58,109 nt of DNA from assembly GCA_002454425.1 (NCBI GenBank), contig DKIV01000055.1, positions 1 through 58,109 on the forward strand, read 5' to 3'. Below the pieces are notes generated by a model, which was not told where the DNA came from, did not search any database, and was given only the letters and a program-made list of their open reading frames with translations. Position numbers and translations under genes: made by a program. Positions 24,076-33,240 of the stretch are shown in pieces. The stretch's first letter is position 1, and every line of letters starts with the position of its first letter. Source of the stretch: Sphingobacteriaceae bacterium UBA6709 (GTDB lineage: Bacteria > Bacteroidota > Bacteroidia > Sphingobacteriales > Sphingobacteriaceae).

Positions 24076-26010
24076 CTATTTGTAGCTTCGTTGTGTAAGC
24101 TTAACATTCTCAAACTCCAGATGCTCTTTGTGTAGTTCAGGCAACATATTCTCACCCTTAAACTGCCAGGCAGCAACAAAAGCAAATGCCTCGTCATCAC
24201 GCTTCGCTTCGCCCTCCTCTGTTTGACTTTCCGTACGGAAGTGTCCTCCACAAGATTCCTTCCTTTGCAATGCATCCTCAATCATGAGCTCACCCAACTC
24301 TATGAAGTCAGCCACACGACCAGCTTTTTCCAGAGACATGTTCATCTCCTCATTCGCACCCACCACAATGGCATTCTTCCAGAAGTCGGCTTTAAGGTCC
24401 GCAAGTAATTGCTTAGCTTTCTTCAAGCCCTCCTCATTCCTCGCCATTCCGCAGTACTCCCACATGATATGACCAAGATCGCGATGGTATTCATCAATAG
24501 TCTTAGTACCCTTCATTGAAAGGAACTTATCTACTTGTGTCTTCACAGCCGCCTTCGCATCGGCAAAGGCCGGATGCTTGTCATCTATAGGCTTCGGTCC
24601 CAAATTTGCGAGATAATCCCCAAGCGTATAAGGAATTACAAAGTAGCCGTCTGCAAGACCCTGCATCAGCGCCGAGGCTCCCAATCTATTTGCTCCGTGA
24701 TCTGAGAAATTTGCTTCTCCCAGACAATATAAACCAGGAACAGTAGTCATCAGGTTATAATCCACCCATAAGCCGCCCATAGTATAGTGCACAGCAGGAT
24801 AGATGCGCATAGGAGTTTCGTATGGGTTCTCATCAGTAATCTGATAATACATATCGAAAAGATTTCCGTACTTAGCCTCAACAGTATCCTTACCAAGGCG
24901 TTGAATAGCTTCCGCAAAATCCAAAAACACTGCCTTACCCGTTGAACCAACCCCACGACCCTCGTCGTAAGCTTCTTTAGCATTCCTCGAAGCCACATCA
25001 CGAGGTACAAGATTACCAAAAGAAGGGTATTTACGTTCTAGGAAGTAATCGCGATCTTCCTCTTTAATATCTTTCGCCTTAATTTCTCCCTTGCGTAGGC
25101 GCTCAGCCATCTCCACAGTCTTAGGAACCCATACACGCCCGTCATTTCTCAATGACTCAGACATCAGCGTCAGCTTTGACTGATGATCGCCGGTTACCGG
25201 GATACAAGTAGGGTGAATCTGCGTATAGCAGGGGTTGGCGAAAAACGCCCCTTTTTTATATGAACGCCAGGCAGCAGTTGTATTACAACCCATGGCATTG
25301 GTCGAGAGATAAAATACGTTACTATAACCACCTGTACACAAGAGCACAGCGTGCCCCGCAAAGCTTTCGATCTCACCGGTCAGCAAATTTCGGGTAACAA
25401 TACCTTGTGCCTTACCATCAACTACCACAAGATCAAGCATCTCATGGCGATTATACATCTGCACCTTCCCCTCGTGAATCTGTCTGTTCAATGCAGAATA
25501 AGCTCCTAGTAGCAATTGCTGTCCCGTTTGACCCTTTGCGTAAAAAGTACGGGAAACCTGAGCCCCACCAAATGAACGGTTATCTAATAAACCGCCATAT
25601 TCACGGGCAAAAGGCACGCCCTGCGCTACGCACTGATCGATAATGTCGACAGATACTTCTGCCAGCCTATAAACATTCGCTTCACGTGCACGATAATCGC
25701 CCCCCTTAATGGTGTCATAGAACAAGCGATATACACTATCACCATCATTACGATAGTTCTTCGCGGCATTGATACCGCCCTGTGCGGCGATGGAGTGCGC
25801 CCGGCGGGGGCTATCCTGATAACAGAAAGCCTTTACGTTATACCCTAGTTCGGCTAGTGAGGCAGCGGCGGACGCTCCGGCTAAACCGGTTCCTACCACT
25901 ATTACGGTATATTTTCTCTTATTTGCCGGATTGACCAGCTTAAGGTTGAATTTATGTTTTGACCACTTCTCTGCCAAAGGGCCCTGCGGAATCTTTGAAT
26001 CTAAAATCAT
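24076..26010 (-). CDS. sdhA: Succinate dehydrogenase / fumarate reductase flavoprotein subunit
   Basis: SdhA oxidises succinate to fumarate (or the reverse) using covalently bound FAD. The 644-residue product shows the dinucleotide-binding VVGTGLAGASAA (38-49), the FAD-attachment segment HSIAAQGGINAA with H72, substrate-site segments (IHPTCIP, LVPRDVASRNA), YTMGGLWVDYN and GEANFSDHGANRLGASALMQGLADG. It lies 17 bases after sdhC. The length exceeds the E. coli enzyme (about 588) but fits the type-B enzymes of Bacteroidetes and Wolinella. Confidence 0.96.
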   Translation of the reverse strand: MILDSKIPQGPLAEKWSKHKFNLKLVNPANKRKYTVIVVGTGLAGASAAASLAELGYNVKAFCYQDSPRRAHSIAAQGGINAAKNYRNDGDSVYRLFYDTIKGGDYRAREANVYRLAEVSVDIIDQCVAQGVPFAREYGGLLDNRSFGGAQVSRTFYAKGQTGQQLLLGAYSALNRQIHEGKVQMYNRHEMLDLVVVDGKAQGIVTRNLLTGEIESFAGHAVLLCTGGYSNVFYLSTNAMGCNTTAAWRSYKKGAFFANPCYTQIHPTCIPVTGDHQSKLTLMSESLRNDGRVWVPKTVEMAERLRKGEIKAKDIKEEDRDYFLERKYPSFGNLVPRDVASRNAKEAYDEGRGVGSTGKAVFLDFAEAIQRLGKDTVEAKYGNLFDMYYQITDENPYETPMRIYPAVHYTMGGLWVDYNLMTTVPGLYCLGEANFSDHGANRLGASALMQGLADGYFVIPYTLGDYLANLGPKPIDDKHPAFADAKAAVKTQVDKFLSMKGTKTIDEYHRDLGHIMWEYCGMARNEEGLKKAKQLLADLKADFWKNAIVVGANEEMNMSLEKAGRVADFIELGELMIEDALQRKESCGGHFRTESQTEEGEAKRDDEAFAFVAAWQFKGENMLPELHKEHLEFENVKLTQRSYK

Positions 26011-26027
26011 GTGAGCTATTTTATGGT

Positions 26028-26813
26028 CTATTGAAAGAAATAAACATAGACGGGCATTGCAGCAAACAAGGCCGGAATAATGATACTAAACACCCATAAT
26101 CCCAGGAATTTGACGATGGGAAACCATCGCGCATTATCAAATCCCAAGGTTTGGAATCCGCTTTGAAATCCATGATAAAGGTGAAACCCTAACGCGACCA
26201 TACATACTACATATAAAGCCACATACCACCAGATCTTGAATAGATCCATAACCACCAGATATAAATCCTTGGCAATAAGCACCTGCTTCTGATTTGCGAC
26301 GTCAATGTACTCGGCATGTTGATAATCGGTACCGTCATAAGGCATTGGAGTCACTACCACATCGTTTGAGTTAGTTAAACTTGTTTCGTATTTCGCGAAT
26401 GGCAGACCTCCCCAGTGATATTCCGCCCAGAAGTTGCTCATATGAACAACAATAAAAATTAACAATACTGTTCCGAGAATACCCATATTGCGCGAGCTCC
26501 AGGTGCTGTTTGCCGCGCCATCATATACTGCATACCGCGTTTTACGAGCCTTCTTATTCCTGACAGTAACGACAAGCGCGTAAACGGCATGTAAAATGAT
26601 AGACAGGTAAAGAAGGTATGATACGACCTTAATCGGACCAAAATGTGTCATGAAATATGAATAAGCATTAAATGCCATTCCGTTATCATGCTTAAAGAGT
26701 TGTAAATTCCCGACCAGATGCACTACGAGGAAGAGACTCAAGAAAAGACCAGTTAAGCTCATGATCAATTTCTTCCCCAATGTCGACGAGAAAGTTCTAC
26801 TGAAATTGCTCAT
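26028..26813 (-). CDS. sdhC: Succinate dehydrogenase cytochrome b subunit
   Basis: This is the single membrane anchor of a type-B complex II, expected to hold hemes and the quinone site. The 261 residues have about five membrane segments (around 13-35, 58-82, 105-130, 190-212 and 235-258). Histidines suited to heme binding lie in the helices (LVVHLVGNLQLF, LHAVYALVV, VVHMSNFWAEY, GFHLYHGFQSGFQTLG). It opens the sdhC-sdhA-sdhB operon. The upstream 103 bases are AT-rich and hold the expected promoter, but I could not pick a convincing consensus match. Confidence 0.93.
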   Translation of the reverse strand: MSNFSRTFSSTLGKKLIMSLTGLFLSLFLVVHLVGNLQLFKHDNGMAFNAYSYFMTHFGPIKVVSYLLYLSIILHAVYALVVTVRNKKARKTRYAVYDGAANSTWSSRNMGILGTVLLIFIVVHMSNFWAEYHWGGLPFAKYETSLTNSNDVVVTPMPYDGTDYQHAEYIDVANQKQVLIAKDLYLVVMDLFKIWWYVALYVVCMVALGFHLYHGFQSGFQTLGFDNARWFPIVKFLGLWVFSIIIPALFAAMPVYVYFFQ

Positions 26814-26916
26814 TTATGAATTGATTGAATTTGGTTGAATAATTTATTAACACAATAATATAACGTATTTATTTAAGTAGCCCCCCTTTTAGGTTATTTA
26901 GAAATAATCTAAAATC

Positions 26917-27543
26917 CTAAATCTCTAACACCTTGTCGCCGGCAATAATAAAAACCCGCTCGCCCCTCCGCACTTTTATTCTACTATTGCCGGTAAATCG
27001 GCCAAAAGCAGGCAAAATCGCCATATTACGGCTAAAATAGAAACATGAGTAGATATCAGATTGACGGGCAAGCCCATTCAAGCGGACTGCCGGATGAATA
27101 TGTCCGCAAAAGTGAAATCCCTCGGATTTACAATCCTCGGGCTCATGACAAAAATTGAACTCTTCAACCTTTAATGATGGTGTTACAACAATTCCAGCCT
27201 GTGCGTAGAGATTATGTTGGAGGATATCATGATTCCCCTGCACAAGGATCATTTCAACCCCCGAATGCATAGCGCGCCACATCGAAAGCCATTCCCAATC
27301 ATTATTATGTTCGCTATGAAACAAATCGCCTAAAAAAAGTAACCTTCCCGGCTTAAAAGTGTGCAGCAAATCTGAAAGCACAGCCAGATCCTCCTGTTCC
27401 ATCCCTCGGGGAATAGCAATTCCTGATTTTCTAAAATGTCCTACTTTCCCAATATGAAGATCAGATACCATCAACATATTTTGCTCTTCCCAAAATATGG
27501 CCCGCTGCGGTAGCAATAGCAGGTGTTGCCCCTCAAACTGCAT
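26917..27543 (-). CDS. pdeM: PdeM-type metallophosphoesterase (ligase-associated DNA damage response endonuclease family)
   Basis: PdeM-family enzymes are calcineurin-like phosphoesterases usually encoded beside a DNA ligase, an Lhr-like helicase and an exonuclease in a bacterial DNA repair cluster. The 208 residues, counted from the ATG at 27543, carry SDLHIGK (D28, H30), GDLFHSE (72-78), GNHD (103-106) and a later GHIHP, plus the family opening LLLLPQRAIFW. The frame is open 54 codons further up to 27705. That extension has no family counterpart, so I used the shorter start. None of the usual partners is adjacent here. The family call is firm; the role in repair is inferred from relatives. 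Confidence 0.85.
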   Translation of the reverse strand: MQFEGQHLLLLPQRAIFWEEQNMLMVSDLHIGKVGHFRKSGIAIPRGMEQEDLAVLSDLLHTFKPGRLLFLGDLFHSEHNNDWEWLSMWRAMHSGVEMILVQGNHDILQHNLYAQAGIVVTPSLKVEEFNFCHEPEDCKSEGFHFCGHIHPAVRLNGLARQSDIYSCFYFSRNMAILPAFGRFTGNSRIKVRRGERVFIIAGDKVLEI

Positions 27544-27737
27544 TCTGCAAGATTTTTTATCCACCAATGTTAGCGTTCTGAATAATGTGTTAAACCAGGT
27601 TAAAAACTCTCTCCGGACATGATAAACCCAAAGTTGTCGCTTTTTGTTCAGGAGATCATATTGTTCTACAACTACGCGATTTGATAGATCCCAGTATCGC
27701 AACACGCAGCTATGAGATTTATATAGCTCAAGGATAA

Positions 27738-27766
27738 TAAAAAAGGCTCCGCGAGGGAGCCCTTTT
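27738..27766 (-). terminator. Rho-independent terminator of the htrA gene
   Basis: A 6-bp GC-rich stem (27745-27750 with 27756-27761, loop gcgag) is extended by A/T pairs. On the minus strand it is followed by about seven T (27738-27744). It lies 20 bases past the protease stop and separates it from pdeM. Confidence 0.8.
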
Positions 27767-27785
27767 CTGTCTAAAATCCTTTTAA

Positions 27786-29318
27786 TTATCTATTTGATGT
27801 TATCGGAAATGACATAGTAATCATGGAGCCATCTGGAGAATAGCCTTTGATTCTAATCATTTCACCAGAACCCGCAGCCAAAGCAGCGTCAATATCTTCT
27901 GGCTTAGCAACCGAGCGACCATTGATACTGGAGATTACCGTTCCTCGCTCAATCTCATACTCAGCAAATAGTCCGCCGCGGTGTACTGCAGTAACTACAA
28001 CACCGCCGCTAATACGATACTTCTGTTTTATACTGTTGCTTACGGGCGTAAAACTTGCCCCCAGCCTGTTATAGATTTCCTCTGCGGAACGCTTTGATCC
28101 CGATTTTGCTACAGAAGCCTGGTCATCCTTAAGTGTTACAGTAAATGTCTTTTCTGCACCATCTCTAATCACTCCCAGCTGTACCTTATCGCCAGGACGT
28201 AAGCGAGCAACTCGTTCCTGAAGATCAGCGGAATTTACTACAGCCGCACCATTAACACGTGTAATTACATCGCCTTTACGGATGCCCGCTGCCTGAGCGC
28301 CACTATTCTCAAGCACATCATTAACATATAGTCCTGTTATTTGCTTAACACCCTTTTCTTTAGCGATATCCGCATTCAATTCCTGGAATGTAACACCCAC
28401 ATATCCGCGCTTAACAGAACCGAACTTAATAAAATCATCCATCACCTTCTTTGCCAGATTCACAGGAATTGCGAACCCATAGCCAGCGTAGTAACCTGTC
28501 TGAGACGCAATAGCAGCGTTGATTCCGATTAGTTCTCCTTTGGTATTTACCAATGCCCCACCACTGTTACCTCTGTTAATGGCCGCGTCGGTTTGTATAA
28601 ATGATTCAATACCGGTCCGTACCTGAGGCTGTTGCTGATTATAATATCCCTGACGTCCGGATTCCTCCTCACCAATAATTCCAATATTACGCCCCTTCGC
28701 ACTTACGATTCCTGCTGTAACTGTTGTTTGCAAGCTCAATGGATAACCTACCGCCAACACCCACTCGCCTACCTGAACATTGTCTGAATTGCCAAGCTTC
28801 ACTATTGGCAAATTTGTTCCATTCACCTTAATCAATGCAAGGTCAGTACGCGGGTCACGACCAATAACCTTCGCTTCAAAAGTACGATTGTCAGGCAGGA
28901 TAACTTTTATTTTGCTTGCATTTTCAACGACGTGATTATTCGTAATAATATAACCATCCTGAGTCACAATAACTCCAGAACCCGATGCCTGAACAGGAGA
29001 TCTCTGACGGCTACGCGGACTGCCGAAGAAATCGCGAAACATATCTTCAAACGGATCAGCACCGCCACCTGAAGACCCTGTGGAGCCATCGTATGTAGTC
29101 TGTATGTGTACCACTGCAGGCGTTACCGCGGCTGCGGCCTGTACAAAATCAACGTCGCCCGACGAAGAGACCTTAATGGGATTATTAGCGAAGTAAACAT
29201 CCTGTCTCTCTTCAATAGATGCATTTTCGGATTGCTTATTTTCCATAAGCTTATATCCACCTAATGCCACTGCACCTCCAAAGAGCGCAGTAAGAAGTGT
29301 TATGCCTATTTTTTTCAT
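27786..29318 (-). CDS. HtrA/DegP-family periplasmic serine protease
   Basis: HtrA proteases degrade or refold damaged envelope proteins. The ATG at 29318 gives 510 residues starting with a signal/anchor segment (MKKIGITLLTALFGGAVALGG). The longer frame to 29357 adds 13 residues with no support. The catalytic triad is H129 (TNNHVVEN), D159 (TDLALIKV) and S252 (NRGNSGGALVN). Two C-terminal PDZ domains follow, the first around GYVGVTFQELNADIAK, the second more divergent around ISGGVVVTAVHRGGLF. A Gly/Ser-rich segment (GSTGSSGGG) before the protease core suggests a flexible LA loop. It is transcribed divergently from dapF, with its own terminator. Confidence 0.93.
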   Translation of the reverse strand: MKKIGITLLTALFGGAVALGGYKLMENKQSENASIEERQDVYFANNPIKVSSSGDVDFVQAAAAVTPAVVHIQTTYDGSTGSSGGGADPFEDMFRDFFGSPRSRQRSPVQASGSGVIVTQDGYIITNNHVVENASKIKVILPDNRTFEAKVIGRDPRTDLALIKVNGTNLPIVKLGNSDNVQVGEWVLAVGYPLSLQTTVTAGIVSAKGRNIGIIGEEESGRQGYYNQQQPQVRTGIESFIQTDAAINRGNSGGALVNTKGELIGINAAIASQTGYYAGYGFAIPVNLAKKVMDDFIKFGSVKRGYVGVTFQELNADIAKEKGVKQITGLYVNDVLENSGAQAAGIRKGDVITRVNGAAVVNSADLQERVARLRPGDKVQLGVIRDGAEKTFTVTLKDDQASVAKSGSKRSAEEIYNRLGASFTPVSNSIKQKYRISGGVVVTAVHRGGLFAEYEIERGTVISSINGRSVAKPEDIDAALAAGSGEMIRIKGYSPDGSMITMSFPITSNR

Positions 29319-29354
29319 AATTAAATCTATTTTCTTAAGCTGTGTTAACAATTT

Positions 29355-29387
29355 CAAATTTAATACCAGTAAAACTCTAAATGCAAG
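29355..29387 (-). promoter_or_regulatory. Candidate Bacteroidetes-type promoter of htrA
   Basis: On the minus strand TAAATTTG (29355-29362) matches the -7 consensus TAnnTTTG exactly. CTTG (29384-29387) lies 21 bases upstream as a -33 element. The -7 box ends 36 bases before the htrA ATG. This is a pattern match only. Confidence 0.5.
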
Positions 29388-29582
29388 TCTCTGGTATGGC
29401 GTTTTGTGTTAAAATATGTTAAACAAAACCGAGCGATAGCATTTGTAATAAGCATGTTAACAAGGGAGAGGTCGGTTGTAAAAACCTTAACACTTTGACC
29501 GCTAAGACCTTGTTAACTATTGAGCAATAACGTATCCGGCGTTCATAATGGCTTCAACAAGTGCATCTTAACACTTTTTAAC

Positions 29583-29590
29583 TATATTTA
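29583..29590 (+). promoter_or_regulatory. Candidate -7 box of dapF
   Basis: TATATTTA matches seven of eight positions of the Bacteroidetes -7 consensus and ends 21 bases before the dapF ATG. I see no clear -33 TTTG, so this is tentative. Confidence 0.3.
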
Positions 29591-29611
29591 CCCCATACAT
29601 TATCATACAAG

Positions 29612-30430
29612 ATGGCACATTTAACCAACCTGAAAAACGCTAACAAAACCCTGTTTTTCAACAAGTTTCAAGGAGCCGGAAACGACTTCATCATGGTTGA
29701 CAACCGCAACAATGAGCACGACCATCACAACCCGGCATTTATTGCTCGTCTCTGCGACCGCCGCTTTGGTATCGGGGGCGACGGAATTATGTTCTTGGAA
29801 AATAAAGCTGGATATGATTTCGAGATGGTTTATTATAATTCAGATGGACAGCCAAGCAGTATGTGCGGGAATGGCGGTCGTTGCATTGTAGCCTTCGCCA
29901 GGAAATTAGCAATCATAAAAGAAGAGACTAACTTTTTGGCAGTAGATGGCCCACATTATGCCAAAATTTCAGAAGAAACTGATTGGGTGAGTTTACAGAT
30001 GATTGACGTAGATCATATCAGTCAGGATAATCATGCTTATATTCTTAACACGGGTTCACCACACTACGTATTGCCGAGCAAGGCGTTGAAGACACTGGAT
30101 GTTTTCAGCGAGGGGCGGGCTATAAGAAATAGCGCATTGTATGCTGATAAAGGAATAAATGTAAATTTCGTAGAGGACATGGGCGATCATTATTTCGTGC
30201 GAACTTACGAGCGTGGAGTTGAAGACGAAACTTATGCTTGCGGCACAGGCGTTACCGCCGTCGCAATGGCAATGGCAAAGGAGAAGAATCAAAAAGGACT
30301 GGTAAAAACCGATCTCAAAGTAATGGGTGGCGACCTGAATGTTCGTTTTCATTACGATGGCCAAGAGTTTACAGATGTCTTTCTGGAAGGTCCGGCAACT
30401 TTCGTCTACGAAGGGAATATTTCATATTAG
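29612..30430 (+). CDS. dapF: Diaminopimelate epimerase
   Basis: DapF converts LL- to meso-diaminopimelate for peptidoglycan and lysine. The 272 residues contain the N-terminal FNKFQGAGNDFIMVDN and the two catalytic cysteines C85 (SSMCGNGGRC) and C210 (ETYACGTGVTAVA). The start is about 10 residues longer than usual (homology begins near residue 14), but no other ATG is available in between. The gene stands alone, divergent from htrA and 163 bases upstream of aspS. Confidence 0.96.
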   Translation: MAHLTNLKNANKTLFFNKFQGAGNDFIMVDNRNNEHDHHNPAFIARLCDRRFGIGGDGIMFLENKAGYDFEMVYYNSDGQPSSMCGNGGRCIVAFARKLAIIKEETNFLAVDGPHYAKISEETDWVSLQMIDVDHISQDNHAYILNTGSPHYVLPSKALKTLDVFSEGRAIRNSALYADKGINVNFVEDMGDHYFVRTYERGVEDETYACGTGVTAVAMAMAKEKNQKGLVKTDLKVMGGDLNVRFHYDGQEFTDVFLEGPATFVYEGNISY

Positions 30431-30593
30431 AAAAATCCTGAATGGCCTTCTAAGCTAGAATTAAGAATGTTTAATTGAGCCTGTTGCATGGATAGGCCGA
30501 TATAGTTAAAAAACACTAATTTTACCGAATTCTATCTCCCATTCCAGGAAGATAAGGTTCGGTAACTTTTTATATTAAGTAAATCAACATACA

Positions 30594-32339
30594 ATGCATA
30601 GAACTCATACTTGCGGAGAGCTAAACATCGGCGATCTGAGTACAACTGTGACCCTAGCGGGTTGGGTACAAAAATCCAGAGATCTTGGAGGAATGACATT
30701 TATTGATATCAGAGATCGCTACGGTATTACCCAGCTGGTATTTAATATGGAGGAGAACCGCGAGCTCTGTGAACAAGCGCGTGAACTGGGGCGTGAATAC
30801 GTTATCAAGGTCGAGGGTACTGTGGTTGAACGCTCAAATAAAAACCCTAAAATTCCTACCGGAGAAGTAGAAATCAAGGTAAGTGCCTTAGAAATTCTAA
30901 ATGCCGCCAAGTTACCTCCCTTTCTAATTGAAGATGAGACTGATGGAGGTGATGATCTACGCATGAAATACCGTTATCTGGACCTACGTCGTAATCCAGT
31001 ACGCAACAACCTGATATTGCGCCACAAGACAGCGCAAGAGATTCGTAAATATCTGGATAGCCAAAATTTTTTAGAGGTAGAAACACCGGTATTAATTAAG
31101 TCGACTCCAGAGGGTGCCCGCGACTTCGTGGTTCCCAGCCGCATGAATCCGGGAGAATTCTATGCTTTACCGCAATCGCCACAAACGTTTAAACAGTTGC
31201 TGATGGTTTCGGGCTTTGACAGATATTTCCAGATTGTGAAGTGTTTCCGGGACGAGGATTTACGTGCCGACAGACAACCAGAGTTTACGCAGATAGACTG
31301 TGAGATGTCATTTATCGAGCAGGAAGATATCCTGAATTTATTTGAGGGCTTAATTCGCCATCTTTTTAAATCGGTAAAAGGCGTAACATTAGACAGCGTA
31401 CCGCGCATGCCTTATGCTGATGCTATGCGTTTCTATGGATCAGATAAACCGGACACACGCTTTGGTATGAAGTTCGTTGAACTCAACGATTTGGTAAAGG
31501 GACACAATTTTCCGGTTTTCGACGCTGCGGAGCTGGTTGTGGGAATAAATGCTTCGGGATGTGCTGAATATACTCGCAAGCAACTTGACGAGCTCACAAA
31601 CTTCGTAAAGCGCCCGCAAGTAGGCGCGACAGGATTGGTTTACTGTCGCTACAATGCTGACGGAACAATTAAATCATCAGTAGATAAATTTTATACTGAA
31701 GAGCAGCTAAAAGCCTGGGCGGATGCCTTTGGCGCACAGCCCGGAGACTTGTTCCTAATTATGGCCGGACCAACTGATAAAGTGCGGAAGCAATTGAATG
31801 AACTACGTTTGGAAATGGGCTCACGCCTTGGCTTACGCGATAAGAATAAGTTTTCGCCTCTTTGGGTCATTGACTTCCCACTACTTGAATGGGACGAGGA
31901 AGCCGCAAGATATCATGCGATGCACCATCCATTTACCTCTCCAAAGCCTGAAGATATTGCCTTATTAGACAGCAAACCGGGAGAAGTCAGAGCTAACGCT
32001 TATGATTTAGTGATCAATGGCACTGAGATTGGTGGCGGATCCATTCGTATTCACGACAGTGAGCTTCAATCTCTCATGTTCAAACACCTCGGATTCAGCG
32101 AAGAAGAAGCACAAAAGCAGTTTGGATTTTTAATCAACGCTTTTGAATATGGCGCACCTCCACACGGTGGCATTGCCTTCGGTTTTGACAGACTTGTTTC
32201 CATCTTTGCCGGACTTGACTCTATTCGCGATGTTATTGCCTTCCCGAAGAACAATTCAGGACGAGATACGATGATAGATTCACCGTCTGAAATTTCTGCT
32301 GATCAACTGAAAGAGCTTAGCATTAATACTACGGTATAA
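30594..32339 (+). CDS. aspS: Aspartyl-tRNA synthetase
   Basis: AspS charges tRNA-Asp. The 581-residue product has the N-terminal OB-fold anticodon-binding domain (about 1-110, LAGWVQKSRDLGGMTFIDIRDR), the class II motif 2 (217-237, CFRDEDLRADRQPEFTQIDCE), a bacterial GAD insertion (about 275-405) and motif 3 near residue 540 (GIAFGFDRLVSIFAG). The size and GAD insertion mark the bacterial form. It may be discriminating or not; the window does not show gatCAB. A clear terminator follows. Confidence 0.97.
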   Translation: MHRTHTCGELNIGDLSTTVTLAGWVQKSRDLGGMTFIDIRDRYGITQLVFNMEENRELCEQARELGREYVIKVEGTVVERSNKNPKIPTGEVEIKVSALEILNAAKLPPFLIEDETDGGDDLRMKYRYLDLRRNPVRNNLILRHKTAQEIRKYLDSQNFLEVETPVLIKSTPEGARDFVVPSRMNPGEFYALPQSPQTFKQLLMVSGFDRYFQIVKCFRDEDLRADRQPEFTQIDCEMSFIEQEDILNLFEGLIRHLFKSVKGVTLDSVPRMPYADAMRFYGSDKPDTRFGMKFVELNDLVKGHNFPVFDAAELVVGINASGCAEYTRKQLDELTNFVKRPQVGATGLVYCRYNADGTIKSSVDKFYTEEQLKAWADAFGAQPGDLFLIMAGPTDKVRKQLNELRLEMGSRLGLRDKNKFSPLWVIDFPLLEWDEEAARYHAMHHPFTSPKPEDIALLDSKPGEVRANAYDLVINGTEIGGGSIRIHDSELQSLMFKHLGFSEEEAQKQFGFLINAFEYGAPPHGGIAFGFDRLVSIFAGLDSIRDVIAFPKNNSGRDTMIDSPSEISADQLKELSINTTV

Positions 32340-32361
32340 TCTCATTAAACCAGCATAATAG

Positions 32362-32394
32362 AACACCTCGTCAATATTAGACGGGGTGTTTTAG
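32362..32394 (+). terminator. Rho-independent terminator of aspS
   Basis: An 11-bp stem (32362-32372 with 32380-32390, one G-T pair) and a 7-nt loop are followed by T-rich ttttagcttt on the plus strand, 22 bases past the aspS stop. Confidence 0.9.
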
Positions 32395-32507
32395 CTTTAA
32401 CAGCGTACACTTTACTAACTAACTTGAATTCTATTATTCGCAAAGACCAATAAGCAACACTTATTTGATATTTGTTGATCGCCAAGGAGAGCTTTTCGTC
32501 AATAATG

Positions 32508-32538
32508 TTTGACACCAAATAATTTCTTGCTACATTGC
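32508..32538 (+). promoter_or_regulatory. Candidate promoter of the ECF sigma gene
   Basis: TTTG (32508-32511), 19 bases, then TACATTGC (32531-32538) reproduces the -33/-7 spacing of Bacteroidetes primary-sigma promoters, with two mismatches in the -7 box. It ends 18 bases before the sigma ATG. Confidence 0.45.
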
Positions 32539-32556
32539 TCTCTTTTAACCCACTAA

Positions 32557-33132
32557 ATGAACCAGTCCGAATCTAAGTTGTTGATTGAAAAAATAGCCCT
32601 GCAGGACTGTCAGGCATCCTATGAATGCTTATTTAAGGATTTATACCCCATACTTTACCGCTTCGCCTTGAACTACCTAAAAGACAGCGAGCAGGCTGAG
32701 GAACTAGCGAGTGATGTACTATTTGATCTATGGACCAACCGAACACAACTTCTGGAAATTACGAATATTAAGGCCTATGCCTATGTGATGGTAAAAAACA
32801 GAGTGCTTAATATCTTCCGTAAGAATAAGATTCAAACCCGCTCGTTAGAAGACCTCGATGTAGAAATACAAATTAACTTCGCAACCCCCGAACAGGCACT
32901 CATCAGGAAGGAATTTAAGCATCGGGTTGAAGCTGCAGTAAACAGCCTGCCACCAAAAGCAAAGCTAGTCTATCAACTAATAAGAATGGATGGTCTCTCC
33001 TACCGTGAAACCGCCGAACTATTGGGAATATCATCAAAAACTGTAGACGCCCACATGGTTGCGGCAATGAAAAAAATGACCGATGTGCTTAGAAACAGCT
33101 ATGACAGGGACGACATCGCAAGCCTCATTTAA
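32557..33132 (+). CDS. ECF RNA polymerase sigma factor (Bacteroidetes expansion family)
   Basis: The 191-residue protein is a two-domain ECF sigma factor. Region 2 spans about 24-92 (LYPILYRFALNYLKDSEQAEELASDVLFDLW), and region 4 about 122-180 has the helix-turn-helix YRETAELLGISSKTVDAHM (149-167). It is the type that pairs with FecR anti-sigma factors to induce SusCD loci. The fecR, susC and susD genes that follow on the same strand are its expected regulators and targets. It is the only sigma gene in the window. Cross-talk with the fecR at 20788-21885 is conceivable but unsupported. Confidence 0.94.
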   Translation: MNQSESKLLIEKIALQDCQASYECLFKDLYPILYRFALNYLKDSEQAEELASDVLFDLWTNRTQLLEITNIKAYAYVMVKNRVLNIFRKNKIQTRSLEDLDVEIQINFATPEQALIRKEFKHRVEAAVNSLPPKAKLVYQLIRMDGLSYRETAELLGISSKTVDAHMVAAMKKMTDVLRNSYDRDDIASLI

Positions 33133-33240
33133 TCCTCAGAGGCCCCCATTGGAGAGCCCTCCAAAAAAACAAATTATTTTCATGTAATCACTAGGGAGAT
33201 TATCCAAAGATGGTGTCCTATATAACAAAGACCACCACCA

